Source of the DNA: Bradyrhizobium elkanii WSM2783
GTDB lineage: Bacteria > Pseudomonadota > Alphaproteobacteria > Rhizobiales > Xanthobacteraceae
Direction: 5' to 3'
Assembly (NCBI RefSeq): GCF_000472865.1
Contig: NZ_AXAP01000006.1
Span: 62,001-126,000, forward strand
DNA length: 64,000 bases
In this document: positions 27,785-36,505 of the stretch, piece after piece
How the letters are laid out: every line of letters begins with the position of its first letter
How positions within the stretch are numbered: the first letter of the stretch is position 1
Program-made: the position numbers and the translations under genes
Notes under the pieces: model-generated
Databases searched by the model: none
Told to the model about the DNA's origin: nothing
What the model saw: the letters and a program-made list of their open reading frames with translations, nothing else

Positions 27785-29260
27785 TCAGGCGGCGGTCAAG
27801 CGAGCGCCGACACCCGGTACCGGAATGGCATTGATCGGACCGTCTACCCAGGCTTGCTCTTCAATATCGGGCGCACTGCTTCGCAGCTTTGCGGCGTATC
27901 CCAGAAACAGGAACAAGGCGACGTCCCTGCTGATCCTGCCATGCGCCATGCTCAGCATGAGCGTGAATACCAGGCTGCACAGCACGAAGCGGGCTTCGCG
28001 GTTGATCCTCGCCAGCGACAACATCCGCGTTCCCATCGCGTGATAGAGCAACAGGATGAGGAAGATACCCGCCGGCCAGCCGAATTCGATGATGGCCTGC
28101 AGGATCGAGTTGTGAACCTGGAAGCCTTTCAGGCACGACCGCTGGGTGAAACCGTCCAGTCCCAGTCCCGTCAGCCCCGCTTCCGGCAGCAACGCGAAGG
28201 CGTCCTTGTAGAGCTGCTGCCGGATGACGATCGAATTGTCCAGGTCGATCGAAGGACAAGAGGCTTGCGAAGGCGGAGGCGGCACTGGCGGAGCTGCCTC
28301 GGTCGCGATGCGGCCTGATGCGGCGGGGGCTGGCAGTGCACTTGCCGGCGGCGAAACCGGCGGCGCCGGCGATTCATCGTTGCCCGGCTCAGCAACCTGA
28401 AAACCCAACGCGGCTCCGGCGAGCTTGGCGAATCTGAGCGTTGTTGATGACCTGACGACTGCGCCAAGCGCAACCGAAGCGATCGTGACGCACACGATCA
28501 CGGCAATGAATTTGCGCTGGCCGGCCTTGGCGACCAACATCGCTGCGAGCAGCGCCACCACGATCACGATGAAGGAGTAGCGTACCATCGACGCCGCGAA
28601 GATGACCAGGGGTACGGCCGCGAGGATCGAGATCCATGCAGTCCGTCGCCAATTGAGTTCTGTGCAGGCCAGCGCCAGAAGCAGCAAGCCAAGCGACGTC
28701 GTGAATTGCGCCGGCGCAGCGTCGTACTCGTCAAAGACCAGCGGTTTACCATGGTGGTCGTTCCATTGGCCAAGCAGCGCCACCAGTGTGACGACGGCTC
28801 CGACCGCCACGATCGCGCCTGTGACAACCACGAAGGCTTGGGGAACTTGGCCGCAACGGGAGCTCACCCTGATCGCGGGATAAGCCGCAAGCGACAACCC
28901 CAGAAGGGCGGCCTCTTTCGGCGCGGCGACGCCGTTGACGGCGAACGAGAGCGCGATGCCGCAACAAAACAGCACGAACAGCACGTCGCAAATGTCGGGC
29001 CTGAACTCACGCCATCTCGCCAGAAGAAGCAGCGCAGCAATTGGCGTGGCCAGCAGCAGACCGGTGATTGTCGAGCCAGCCCCGGCGAAACCGTGCGCGA
29101 GCACCGCAAACGGCCCAGCAGATAGCAGGATGGCGAACAATACCGATTGCAAAGCCCGGCCCTCGTGAAACTGATAGTGTCGAAGCTCGATCAGAAGAGT
29201 TCTCAGAAAAGCTCTATATCGACTCCGTGACAGTTCTCGCAATTCCAAAGGTAGCAGCAC
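27785..29260 (-). CDS. O-antigen ligase-like membrane protein (Wzy_C/WaaL type)
   Basis: A 491-residue protein with about 11-12 helices. The large periplasmic loop, about residues 290-370, contains a Pro/Ala-rich stretch and then GLGLDGFTQRSC and FQVHNSILQAIIEFGW. The latter is the conserved V-H-N-x-x-L motif of the O-antigen ligase family. The start is a GTG at 29260; no ATG is available near the N-terminus. Members ligate or polymerise lipid-linked glycans at the periplasmic face. It may work with the upstream prenyl-phosphate-sugar cassette, though it is on the opposite strand. Confidence 0.8.
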   Translation of the reverse strand: MLLPLELRELSRSRYRAFLRTLLIELRHYQFHEGRALQSVLFAILLSAGPFAVLAHGFAGAGSTITGLLLATPIAALLLLARWREFRPDICDVLFVLFCCGIALSFAVNGVAAPKEAALLGLSLAAYPAIRVSSRCGQVPQAFVVVTGAIVAVGAVVTLVALLGQWNDHHGKPLVFDEYDAAPAQFTTSLGLLLLALACTELNWRRTAWISILAAVPLVIFAASMVRYSFIVIVVALLAAMLVAKAGQRKFIAVIVCVTIASVALGAVVRSSTTLRFAKLAGAALGFQVAEPGNDESPAPPVSPPASALPAPAASGRIATEAAPPVPPPPSQASCPSIDLDNSIVIRQQLYKDAFALLPEAGLTGLGLDGFTQRSCLKGFQVHNSILQAIIEFGWPAGIFLILLLYHAMGTRMLSLARINREARFVLCSLVFTLMLSMAHGRISRDVALFLFLGYAAKLRSSAPDIEEQAWVDGPINAIPVPGVGARLTAA

Positions 29261-29515
29261 GCGCCGGTCGCCAGTCGACGTAAATTCGCTCTATGCTTGT
29301 GGCAACACGATGGCACCTCCAAGCGCTTTCCAGCCCGCCATCTGATGGAACCCGGCGAGTCGCCTCAGGGCAGGAAACGCGGAGCCTTCCGTGCAGCGCC
29401 GCTGATTCCCTATCAACACGCTGCAAAGCCCTGCAGGACACGGGGAATCTCAACGTCCTTGACTTCAAAAGACCGCCCCTTTAAGTCCCCCACGTCTCGC
29501 GGAATTGCGCATCAC

Positions 29516-29592
<77 letters not shown>

Positions 29593-29683
29593 TTTTGGCG
29601 ATGTGTATCAAACAGTTAGCTCCGCGCTCGACTTTCGATCCGCTCCCTTCGCCAAACTTCCCGCCGGCAACTCGGCGCCTTCA

Positions 29684-29712
29684 GTTGTTGCGAACGGACC
29701 CGTTCGCACAAC
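29684..29712. other. Hairpin between tRNA-Asp and hupB
   Basis: TGCGAACGG-AC-CCGTTCGCA is a perfect 9-bp stem, extended by GTTG/CAAC with one bulged T. There is no T tract beyond it, so it is not a standard terminator. It could be a regulatory structure or a remnant repeat. Confidence 0.5.
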
Positions 29713-29960
29713 CGTTTCGTAGCTGCGACGTTTGGCGGTTTTGCGGTTTCGATGCAGGAAACGCCTGATTTTCGGGCGAAACGGCGTAGTCAGTCAGGGT
29801 CCGAATCGACTAAGGCCTGAAATGTCAGGGTTTCCTGGACCCTCGCCATCGAGACCCCCTAGGGCTCCAGATCTCCCGTCGACGCGTTTTCCCCAACGAT
29901 TCAGCATCCGCTTCGTTCGAAAACGCTTCTTTAAGCCGTTCATCACGAGGAGGGCCACAC

Positions 29961-30260
29961 ATGGCGAAGAAAGCAGCGACCCCGGCGACCATCACCCTGA
30001 AGCATCTGGCGGCGGCGATCGCCGAAGACCAGGAACTCTCCAAGAAACAGGCCGAAAGCATCCTGACCGACGTCGTGACGCGAATCACCAAGCACCTGAA
30101 GAAGGGCGAGCGTATCCGCATCGTCGGCCTCGGCATCCTGCAGGTGCGCAAGCGCGCCGCCCGGATGGGCCGCAACCCCGCCACCGGCGAGCAGATCCAC
30201 ATCAAGGCCAGCAAGAAGGTCGCCTTCCGCCCCGCCAAGGAACTCAAAGAAGCCATCTGA
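29961..30260 (+). CDS. hupB: HU-family DNA-binding protein
   Basis: A 99-residue histone-like protein. The DNA-binding beta arm includes GLGILQVRKRAARMGRNPATGEQIHI with the Arg-Asn-Pro tip, and the C-terminus has KKVAFRPAKELKEAI. It bends and compacts DNA in the nucleoid. An AGGAGG ribosome site precedes the ATG by about 10 bases. In related alphaproteobacteria it directly follows lon; here it is about 9.7 kb away on the opposite strand. Confidence 0.93.
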   Translation: MAKKAATPATITLKHLAAAIAEDQELSKKQAESILTDVVTRITKHLKKGERIRIVGLGILQVRKRAARMGRNPATGEQIHIKASKKVAFRPAKELKEAI

Positions 30261-30309
30261 TCGGCCAAAGTGACCGGCCGAGTGATCGGCCAAGCCCTTC
30301 GTTCAGTCA

Positions 30310-30354
30310 GCGCCACTCCGGCTCTTCGACGCAGCCCCCGGAGTGGCGCTTTTC
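30310..30354 (+). terminator. Rho-independent terminator of hupB
   Basis: A 12-bp perfect stem, GCGCCACTCCGG and CCGGAGTGGCGC, with a 16-base loop, followed by TTTTCTGTT. It lies 50 bases after the hupB stop. Confidence 0.85.
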
Positions 30355-30398
30355 TGTTATAGAGCCAGCCCAATCCCTCTCGTGGAATTGCGGTCACC

Positions 30399-31670
30399 AT
30401 GCTGGCTCCAACGCTTGATTTCAAACACACCGTCACCGAGCGCTTCCTGCGCTACGTCGTGATCGACACCCAGTCCGATCCGGAATCGCCGACCTGCCCT
30501 TCCACCGAGAAGCAGAAGGATCTCGGCCGCCTCCTCGTCTCGGAATTGCAGGCGATGGGGCTCAGCGACGCCCACCTCGACCAGCACGGCTATGTCTATG
30601 CGACCATCCCGGCCACATCAGACAAGAAGGTGCCGGTGCTCTGCTTCTGCTCGCACATGGACACCTCGCCGGACTGCACCGGCAGGAATGTGCGGCCGCA
30701 GATCGTCAAGAACTATCGCGGCGGCGACATCGTGCTGCCGGCCGACCCCGCGCAGGTGATTCGGGCCGCCGAGCATCCAGCGCTGTCCGACCAGATCGGC
30801 AACGACATCATCACAACCGACGGCACCACGCTCCTGGGAGCGGACAACAAGGCCGGCGTCGCCGAGATCATGGATGCCGCCCATTTCCTCGTTAACAATC
30901 CCCAAGTGAAGCACGGCACCATCAAGATCCTGTTCACGCCCGATGAGGAGATCGGCCGCGGCGTCGACAAGGTCGACCTGAAGAAACTCGGCGCCGATTT
31001 CGCCTACACGATCGACGGCGAGACCGCCGGCCATATCGAGGACGAGACCTTTTCCGCCGACGGCGCCACCATCACGATCGAAGGCGTCTCCACCCATCCC
31101 GGTTTCGCCAAGGGCAAGATGGAGCACGCGATCAAGATCGCCGCGGGGATCATCGAGCGGCTGCCGAAGACGACCTGCTCGCCGGAGACCACCGAAGGCA
31201 AGGAAGGCTTTCTGCATCCGATCGCGATCTCGGGCGCGCTGGAGCAGGCCAGGCTCGACTTCATCGTGCGCGATTTCACGGAAGCCGGGCTGAAGGAGAA
31301 GGAGGCGCTGCTGGAGGCCATCGTCAAGGATGTGATGAAGGCCTATCCGCGCTCGACCTACCGCATGGAGGTCAAGCAGCAGTACCGCAACATGAAGCAG
31401 GTGATCGACCGTCACCCCGAGATCGTCGACTACGCGGGCGAGGCCATCCGCCGCGCCGGCCTGACCCCGGTGAAGACCTCGATCCGCGGCGGCACCGACG
31501 GCTCGCGCCTCTCGTTCATGGGCCTGCCCTGCCCCAACATCTTCGCCGGCGAGCACGCCTTCCACTCGCGCCTGGAATGGGTGAGCCGGCAGGACATGGA
31601 AAAGGCGGTGCAGACCATCGTGCATCTCGCGATGATCTGGGAGCAAAGAGCCGGCGTTGATATTGCTTAG
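30399..31670 (+). CDS. pepT: Peptidase T (tripeptidase)
   Basis: A 423-residue M20-family metallopeptidase. Metal and catalytic regions are visible: CSHMDTSPD, GADNKAGVAEIM, FTPDEEIGRG (catalytic and ligand Glu), and TIDGETAG. The late IRGGTDGSRLSFMGLPCPN block and the His-containing GEHAFHSRLEW complete the dinuclear zinc site. It removes N-terminal residues from tripeptides in the cytoplasm. Length and motifs match the family. It lies alone after the hupB terminator. Confidence 0.93.
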   Translation: MLAPTLDFKHTVTERFLRYVVIDTQSDPESPTCPSTEKQKDLGRLLVSELQAMGLSDAHLDQHGYVYATIPATSDKKVPVLCFCSHMDTSPDCTGRNVRPQIVKNYRGGDIVLPADPAQVIRAAEHPALSDQIGNDIITTDGTTLLGADNKAGVAEIMDAAHFLVNNPQVKHGTIKILFTPDEEIGRGVDKVDLKKLGADFAYTIDGETAGHIEDETFSADGATITIEGVSTHPGFAKGKMEHAIKIAAGIIERLPKTTCSPETTEGKEGFLHPIAISGALEQARLDFIVRDFTEAGLKEKEALLEAIVKDVMKAYPRSTYRMEVKQQYRNMKQVIDRHPEIVDYAGEAIRRAGLTPVKTSIRGGTDGSRLSFMGLPCPNIFAGEHAFHSRLEWVSRQDMEKAVQTIVHLAMIWEQRAGVDIA

Positions 31671-31723
31671 GTAAGTCAGTCATCTCCACCACAAATCGCC
31701 GCGTGATGCGGCGTGGTGATGCA

Positions 31724-31999
31724 ATGACTGGGACTATATATAAAGGCTACTGCGTCGGCTGCCCCTTCGACATCGGCAAGCCGGCGACCGAGATGGGCTT
31801 CAATCTGGGCTGCCTGACCGGCGTCGGAGAGATCGCCACGCTCTGCAACGCCAGAGGCACCGCATGGGCTTGCCACTCCGAGTCAGACAAGTTCTGCTGC
31901 GGCCGCCCGACGCAACATGCCGCTCTTGCCCTTGCTAAACCCGCGCCGCAGATCAGGGCGCGTATGACGTCTGCTGTGCCCCCGATAGCAGCGCAATAG
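31724..31999 (+). CDS. Cys-rich small protein, unknown
   Basis: A 91-residue protein with seven Cys within its first 57 residues, including YCVGCPFDIG, LGCLTGVGEI, TLCNARGTAWAC and FCCGRPTQ, so a metal or disulphide protein is likely. The last 11 residues (TSAVPPIAAQ and its neighbour) come from a repeat whose translated form recurs in Bradyrhizobium intergenic DNA. The true C-terminus may therefore have been replaced. The ribosome site is weak. The start at 31724 is preferred over the ATG-like codons upstream, which add only basic residues. Function unknown. Confidence 0.5.
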   Translation: MTGTIYKGYCVGCPFDIGKPATEMGFNLGCLTGVGEIATLCNARGTAWACHSESDKFCCGRPTQHAALALAKPAPQIRARMTSAVPPIAAQ

Positions 32000-32107
32000 C
32001 GGACCTCAATAGAAGTCCGAGTTGGGCCAACAGGAGACATCGGTTCACTCACCGCTTTTCCGCACCAAACGCATGTCCGGCACCGGAAATGCGCCGGCCG
32101 GGCCCGA

Positions 32108-32692
32108 TCAGCTCAATCCCTCCTCAGCGAGCGCCTGGATCACGGAGGGGAGTGCCTTCATCCGATCGAAGTAGCTCCGCAAATTTTCCCGCAGCTCGAC
32201 ACCGCTTTTCGGTGCCACCCTCAGGACCCAGAAGAGATAGCAATCAGCAATCGTCATCATATCACTAACCAAGAATGCTTTTTCGCCCATCTGATCTGCA
32301 AGGATGGCGAAAGCCTTTTTCAGTTTTTCTCGGGCACGCACCTTTTCCGGTTCCGGAAAGTCCTTAAAGAACGGGGTGTAGTTTCCATGGATTTCGGAGG
32401 ACATGAAGGCGAGCGCCTCGAGCGTCCGCCACCTGAGAATGCCTTCCTTGGGCAGAAGCTTGCCGCTTTGCTCGGCAATATAGGTCAAGATGGTCTGGTT
32501 CTCCGTGAGGATCGTTCCATCGTCCAGCTGAAGAGTTGGAATATACCCCTTGGGATTGATCGACAGGAGATCGCGACCGTCTTCGGTCTTTTTCTCCCGG
32601 TCGATGCCAAGCAGCTTGTATGGAAGCCGGGCTTCGATGAGCGCGATATGATCGGCCAAGCTGCACGCTGCCGGATAGTAAATGAGGTTCAT
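32108..32692 (-). CDS. Glutathione S-transferase-like protein
   Basis: A 194-residue GST. The thioredoxin-fold N-terminal half starts MNLIYYPAACSLADHIAL with a Cys/Ser-type active-site region and has NPKGYIPTLQLDDG (cis-Pro) and LTENQTILTYIA (Glu-Asn/Ser-type glutathione contact). A helical C-terminal domain with FLVSDMMTIADCYLFWVL follows. The start at 32692 was chosen over a longer frame that runs into the divergent promoter region. It faces an HxlR-type regulator gene divergently, with 126 bases between, which likely controls it. Confidence 0.85.
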   Translation of the reverse strand: MNLIYYPAACSLADHIALIEARLPYKLLGIDREKKTEDGRDLLSINPKGYIPTLQLDDGTILTENQTILTYIAEQSGKLLPKEGILRWRTLEALAFMSSEIHGNYTPFFKDFPEPEKVRAREKLKKAFAILADQMGEKAFLVSDMMTIADCYLFWVLRVAPKSGVELRENLRSYFDRMKALPSVIQALAEEGLS

Positions 32693-32818
32693 GGCGGTCT
32701 CCGCGCAGAAGACCCGTCTCGAGACTCTCGGTTCGGAGACAAGGTCCATATTGTTGACCACAGCCATTTATGTAACTTAAAAACAGCCGTCAAAAGCATA
32801 TTTTTAGGAGCAGGTCAG

Positions 32819-33187
32819 ATGGATGTGACCGCCGATCCGGCAGAAGCTGACTGCAAGGCGGTAAGTGAAATTCTCAACCGCGTCGGCGACAAATGGACGA
32901 TCCAAGTGGTCGTCGCGCTTCGAACCGGAGGTCAGCGCTTCAATGCAATTAAGCGGAAAGTCGGCGGCATCTCGCAGCAGATGCTCATCAGAACGCTTAA
33001 GGCTCTAGAACGAGACGGTATGGTGAAACGCACCGTTCGCCACAGCGCGCCACCGCAGGTCGAATATGCGCTGACTCCGCTCGGACTTTCATTGTCAAAG
33101 ACAGTGCGACACCTGGCCGATTGGGCGGCAACCCATAGAGAAAAAATCAAGCGCAATCGTCTTCAGTATGACGCTCGCAAGGTTTGA
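32819..33187 (+). CDS. HxlR-family transcriptional regulator
   Basis: A 122-residue winged-helix regulator. The core reads LNRVGDKWTIQVVVALRTG, then ISQQMLIRTLKALERDGMV and YALTPLGLSL, the standard HxlR layout. An AGGAGCAG ribosome site precedes the ATG. It is divergent from the GST gene and probably responds to reactive electrophiles or aldehydes, as many family members do through a Cys; Cys12 precedes the DNA-binding core. The operator was not identified. Confidence 0.88.
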   Translation: MDVTADPAEADCKAVSEILNRVGDKWTIQVVVALRTGGQRFNAIKRKVGGISQQMLIRTLKALERDGMVKRTVRHSAPPQVEYALTPLGLSLSKTVRHLADWAATHREKIKRNRLQYDARKV

Positions 33188-33354
33188 CGGCTGCGCGTCC
33201 GACATAGGCGAGACGTCTGCTACGGGTCACTCGCGTCATTTTTGGCCTGTTCGCCGAACGTCTGCTTCTCCCCTGACAGCGGCTGAATAGCAGACATCCT
33301 CCAACCGCTGCATGGGGCTAACAGCGGATACCAAACGTGCTGCCCAGCGAGCCA

Positions 33355-33645
33355 TCAGCCGAGGCCCTCCACGCCGACCAAACGCGCTGAGCTGCAAGAG
33401 TCTCTTATGCTTTTGAGTCCTTGGTACGTTGCGCCATTGTAAAAGGCCTCAAATGCCGCAATTGACGGGAATTCCAACAAGACAATCCTGCGAGGTTCCC
33501 AATCTCCTTCGTAGACCTTGTGAGCTCCGCCTCGAGCCAGATATTTGCCTCCGGCCATCTCCAGCGCAGGCTTCACACCCGACATGAATTCCTGGTATTG
33601 CTTTGGGTCACGAATATCGACGTCAAAAATCATGTAAGCCGCCAT
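33355..33645 (-). CDS. DUF1330 family protein
   Basis: A 96-residue dimeric alpha-beta barrel-type protein. It has MAAYMIFDVDIRDPKQYQEF, GGKYLARGG and RIVLLEFPSIAAFEAFYNG, the classical DUF1330 pattern. The start at 33645 has GGGAGA upstream. The function of the family is unknown. Bases 33188-33354 downstream contain remnants of a GTCTGCT-type repeat also present near 31970, and 33646-33946 shows no convincing gene. Confidence 0.82.
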   Translation of the reverse strand: MAAYMIFDVDIRDPKQYQEFMSGVKPALEMAGGKYLARGGAHKVYEGDWEPRRIVLLEFPSIAAFEAFYNGATYQGLKSIRDSCSSARLVGVEGLG

Positions 33646-33946
33646 TTGCGGTCTCCCGATCCAGTTGTATCGAACGCCGCTCCCCAGTGAGGCAGCATCG
33701 GGGGCTGCATCCACTCGCGTCAAATCAAATGTCCGCTAAGGGCAAGCGGTAATGCTGAGACTGGTCGTAAGATGACCGCTTTCGTCAGAACCTGACATCC
33801 ACGGCTTTATGACTACACACCCTAACTAAATGGTATCAATATTTCTTTGGGACATCTTCCACATAGACTTCGCACCTAGCGAGACCGAAAGCCTTCTGGC
33901 GCGCTCGTCAGCACCATTTTCGCGAGCGCATCAGAAGGAAGGAGCG

Positions 33947-34072
33947 ATGAAAACTAAATTCTATGGCAAGCGTGGCCGGTCTAGGTCCGCACGCGATCAC
34001 CGCCGGCACAACAAAGTGAAACGCCAGTTCAAGGCCCGCTGCGCTCGCACCGTCGGCAAATGGGGCTACTGA
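33947..34072 (+). CDS. 41-residue very basic protein in island remnant
   Basis: A 41-residue protein starting MKTKFYGKRGRSRS, with more than a third Lys and Arg and a C-terminal GKWGY. GGAAGGAG lies just before the ATG. Its stop overlaps the start of the following 57-residue gene by 13 bases. The composition suggests nucleic acid binding; no family was recognised. It is the first gene of a group of short phage-like genes. Confidence 0.5.
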   Translation: MKTKFYGKRGRSRSARDHRRHNKVKRQFKARCARTVGKWGY

Positions 34073-34233
34073 CCCTCGTTCGCGTCGTCGCGCCGCACTT
34101 CGTCGCCGGCTTCGAAACCGACGGCGTTGTGCGGCGCGCGGCACCGATCATCAAAAAGCTGGTCGGAATGACCGACGAAGAGGCTCGCGCCTTCATTCAC
34201 TCGAAGGGATGGAAAGCGAGCATCGTCAAGTGA
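34060..34233 (+). CDS. 57-residue conserved-type small protein
   Basis: A 57-residue frame, MGLLTLVRVVAPHFVAG onward to KGWKASIVK. The RVVAPHFVAG start, an AAPIIKKLVGMTDEEAR middle and a GW near the end recall short proteins that recur in Bradyrhizobium mobile regions. That recognition is from memory. The ATG lies inside the end of the preceding 41-residue gene, suggesting coupled translation. The gene is too short for usual ORF cut-offs and easily missed. Function unknown. Bases 34234-34522 show nothing further. Confidence 0.6.
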   Translation: MGLLTLVRVVAPHFVAGFETDGVVRRAAPIIKKLVGMTDEEARAFIHSKGWKASIVK

Positions 34234-34522
34234 GCACTGGCACGGACTACATATCGATAGCGCTTCGTGATTAGCGCCGGCCGGGTTGTTGATGATTTCG
34301 GACCCAAAAACCTTTATGCCCGGCCGCCGAGTTCGCACCGAGGAAAAGCCGGAGCTTTGCTTCTCTATTTATGATCTATTTATTGTCGACTGGTTGTGGC
34401 CGATTAATTGACTCTAGCGGTACGCGAGCGCCAGACTCACGAACCTTCAGCACTAGTTGTTTTGCCTTACAGCATTGTAATGCGGTTTACGGGATGGCTT
34501 CCGCAAACGGGGAGCACACCGA

Positions 34523-35005
34523 ATGACAACTCTTTTTCCCATCATGATCGAAGTAGAGGAGCCGAGGCTTGGCGCGGTGTTGCGCCTCCTTCACCACACA
34601 GAAGGCGTGGCGAGATTTCACCTCGACTTCGATAAGCTGAAGACACCTCGCGGCGCGGCCAAGCGAAACGGAAGAGAAGAGCGACACGCTCCACCGCGAC
34701 CACCGCAAAAATCCATCATCATCACGGCGCTGATGGCCGGGCCGCAGAGTATTGATGGGCTCAAACTCGCAATTGAGAGACATGGGCACAGGGCCAGCAA
34801 CGCCGTCGATACCGCCCTCACCGCTCTGCGCCGTCAAGGCATCACCGAGTCCGCCGGCCATGGAATGCATCAACTGACCCAGAAGGCACGTGAGCAGCTT
34901 GAAGCGCATCAGCGCGAGCGGCAGCAGGGCGACGCGATGTCATTGCCGCCTCCCACCGAGAAGACGCCCGTCTCGAAGGCGGCAAGCCAGATGAGGAGAG
35001 CCTGA
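34523..35005 (+). CDS. Hypothetical winged-helix-like protein in island remnant
   Basis: A 160-residue protein. A basic linker with GAAKRNGREERHAPP separates an N-terminal part from a helical region, SIIITALMAGPQSIDGLKLAI ... ALTALRRQGITESAG. The latter looks like a winged helix-turn-helix that reads a two-state signal. The C-terminal tail is Gln- and Arg-rich. Its stop is two bases before the next gene. Phage or plasmid origin is likely from context; the exact role is unknown. Confidence 0.55.
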   Translation: MTTLFPIMIEVEEPRLGAVLRLLHHTEGVARFHLDFDKLKTPRGAAKRNGREERHAPPRPPQKSIIITALMAGPQSIDGLKLAIERHGHRASNAVDTALTALRRQGITESAGHGMHQLTQKAREQLEAHQRERQQGDAMSLPPPTEKTPVSKAASQMRRA

Positions 35006-35007
35006 GC

Positions 35008-35412
35008 ATGGCAGCGCAAGTCAAGCTGTACCGGACCTACCGCTTCATCGACAAAGACCCGGTGATCGACGAGATCAGGACGCTTGTTCAGGATGAAGGC
35101 CTGATCAAAAAACTCGAGCTGGTGCATCAATTATCCGGCGTCGCGACGACGACCATCGACAACTGGTTCAACGGCGAAACCAAATCGCCGCAGAACCGCA
35201 CGATCATGGCCGTGGTCACGGCGCTCGGCTACAAGCACTCCTTTGTCAAGGAGCGCGATCTCGACGTCGACAAAGAATTAAAGATCGCTGCCCGTTGGGC
35301 TGAGCAGCAGAACAGCCAAGCGCAAGCGTCACGCCGGAAGAAGCTGCACACGCATGAGCGCTCCGGCAGTTCTCTCAGCGAAGGATTTGCTCGAGCAAGG
35401 GTGCTGGGCTGA
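35008..35412 (+). CDS. HTH-domain DNA-binding protein (phage-like)
   Basis: A 134-residue protein. A helix-turn-helix is visible in LVHQLSGVATTTIDNWFNGETKSPQNRTIMAVVTALG (about residues 37-73), a Cro/C1-like layout with a TTIDNWFNG recognition segment. A basic C-terminal tail follows. It probably regulates the neighbouring small genes. The next gene starts 59 bases before this one ends, in another frame. Confidence 0.65.
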   Translation: MAAQVKLYRTYRFIDKDPVIDEIRTLVQDEGLIKKLELVHQLSGVATTTIDNWFNGETKSPQNRTIMAVVTALGYKHSFVKERDLDVDKELKIAARWAEQQNSQAQASRRKKLHTHERSGSSLSEGFARARVLG

Positions 35413-35740
35413 GCACGATGACGGCTCGCTGCTCCTTGTTGGGAGCGCCGAGGGCGAGTGCGTCGCTTATTGGTTGTTTGACATGGCGCAGACGCCGCCG
35501 ATCATACGTCGCCGTGCGCTGCCGAAAGCGAAGTTCGAGAAGGTGTTTGCTGACAAGAGCGATTTCCTTTGGACGTGGCGGCATGAGCAGACGCCATTTC
35601 CGTGGTGTCGCCTCATCAAGGCCGCCAATCAGCCGTGGTGGAGCACGGCCGAGTTTTCCACGCCATGTCCACAAAATCCCATGGCGATGGAAAGACGCGG
35701 GGGCGGACAGCGCCCTGTCCGTTCCCCGCGCTCTCTTTAG
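35354..35740 (+). CDS. Hypothetical protein overlapping the HTH gene
   Basis: A 128-residue protein with a coherent first 95 residues: SAKDLLEQGCWAEHDDGSLL, YWLFDMAQTPPII and FLWTWRHEQTPFPWCRLI, rich in Trp and Cys. The overlap of 59 bases with the upstream gene and the lack of a spaced ribosome site argue for coupled translation or a later start. The last 30 residues look random, so the end may be altered by decay. Function unknown. Confidence 0.5.
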   Translation: MSAPAVLSAKDLLEQGCWAEHDDGSLLLVGSAEGECVAYWLFDMAQTPPIIRRRALPKAKFEKVFADKSDFLWTWRHEQTPFPWCRLIKAANQPWWSTAEFSTPCPQNPMAMERRGGGQRPVRSPRSL

Positions 35741-35751
35741 GGGGCGATGTT

Positions 35752-35883
35752 ATGACCTATACAGATCTTCTTCTGTGCTTTGTCTTCATCCTGCTCATCT
35801 ACCTCCTGCTCGAGGTGAAGGAGCTTCGCAACCAGATCCGCTATTATTTGGCGCGTCCGGATGACGGAGATCCACCGAAGTAA
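35752..35883 (+). CDS. 43-residue single-helix membrane protein
   Basis: A 43-residue protein: MTYTDLLLCFVFILLIYLLLE, then a short charged helix KELRNQIRYYL and an acidic tail. One membrane helix is obvious. GGGGGCG precedes the ATG by about five bases. Similar tiny proteins occur in phage-like modules. Function unknown. Confidence 0.5.
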   Translation: MTYTDLLLCFVFILLIYLLLEVKELRNQIRYYLARPDDGDPPK

Positions 35884-35935
35884 CCGTCGATCACCGAGGA
35901 GTTCTGGTTGACGGGATCATCCCAAGTTCCGGGAA

Positions 35936-36505
35936 ATGAACCACGAGCCGGCGTCTGGAGGAGGATGTTGTTGGTGGGCACTGCGGTTCACCGGCATCGT
36001 GTGGCAGGAGATTGATCACAACCTGATCCTCCGCCACGTCACGAGCAAAAAGGGGAAGGAAACGGAGGTCGACCTCAAGCTGGCACCGATGGTGCTGGAG
36101 GAGTTCGGGGAGATGATCGGAGGTCAGCCCCTTGTTGTTGTCGATCAGGTTACCAAGAAAGTGTCGGTGAACCGCCACCTCCTGCCGGCCTCGGGTCCTG
36201 TCATCGTCTGTGACACCAGCGGCCTGCCTTGGACGGACTGTGAGTGGCGCAGGAAGTGGCGTAAGGTGGCCCGAACCTGCGGCATCCCCGACAACGTTTG
36301 GAACATGGACAGCCGTTCTGGGGCGATCTCGGAGGCCATTGATGCCGGCGTGCCGCTCGAGTTCGTCCGCCACGCGGCGACCCATAGCGATATCGCCCAG
36401 ACGCAGGAATACGACCGGGTGCAGGCCAAGGCGACCGCCAGGACCATGAAGGCCCGCGTCGAGAACCGGAACAAGCAGTTGGGCCGGCCAGATGACCAGA
36501 AGTAG
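35936..36505 (+). pseudogene. Tyrosine recombinase (phage integrase), truncated and frameshifted
   Basis: About 165 residues of an integrase catalytic domain can be read in one frame. LILRHVTSKKGKETEVDLKLAPMVLEEF leads to NMDSRSGAISEAIDAG (active-site Arg region), VRHAATHSDIAQTQ (His region) and EYDR with the probable Tyr. Upstream, fragments with GNEPRAGVWRR lie in a shifted frame just before position 36000, and the N-terminal DNA-binding half is absent. The gene is therefore a remnant, the leftover of the element that brought the small genes at 33.9-35.9 kb. Confidence 0.65.

Noticed and set aside
33188..33354. GTCTGCT-rich stretch next to the HxlR gene, considered as a regulatory array
   Set aside because: It looks like a degraded genomic repeat also seen near 31970, not an ordered set of binding sites.
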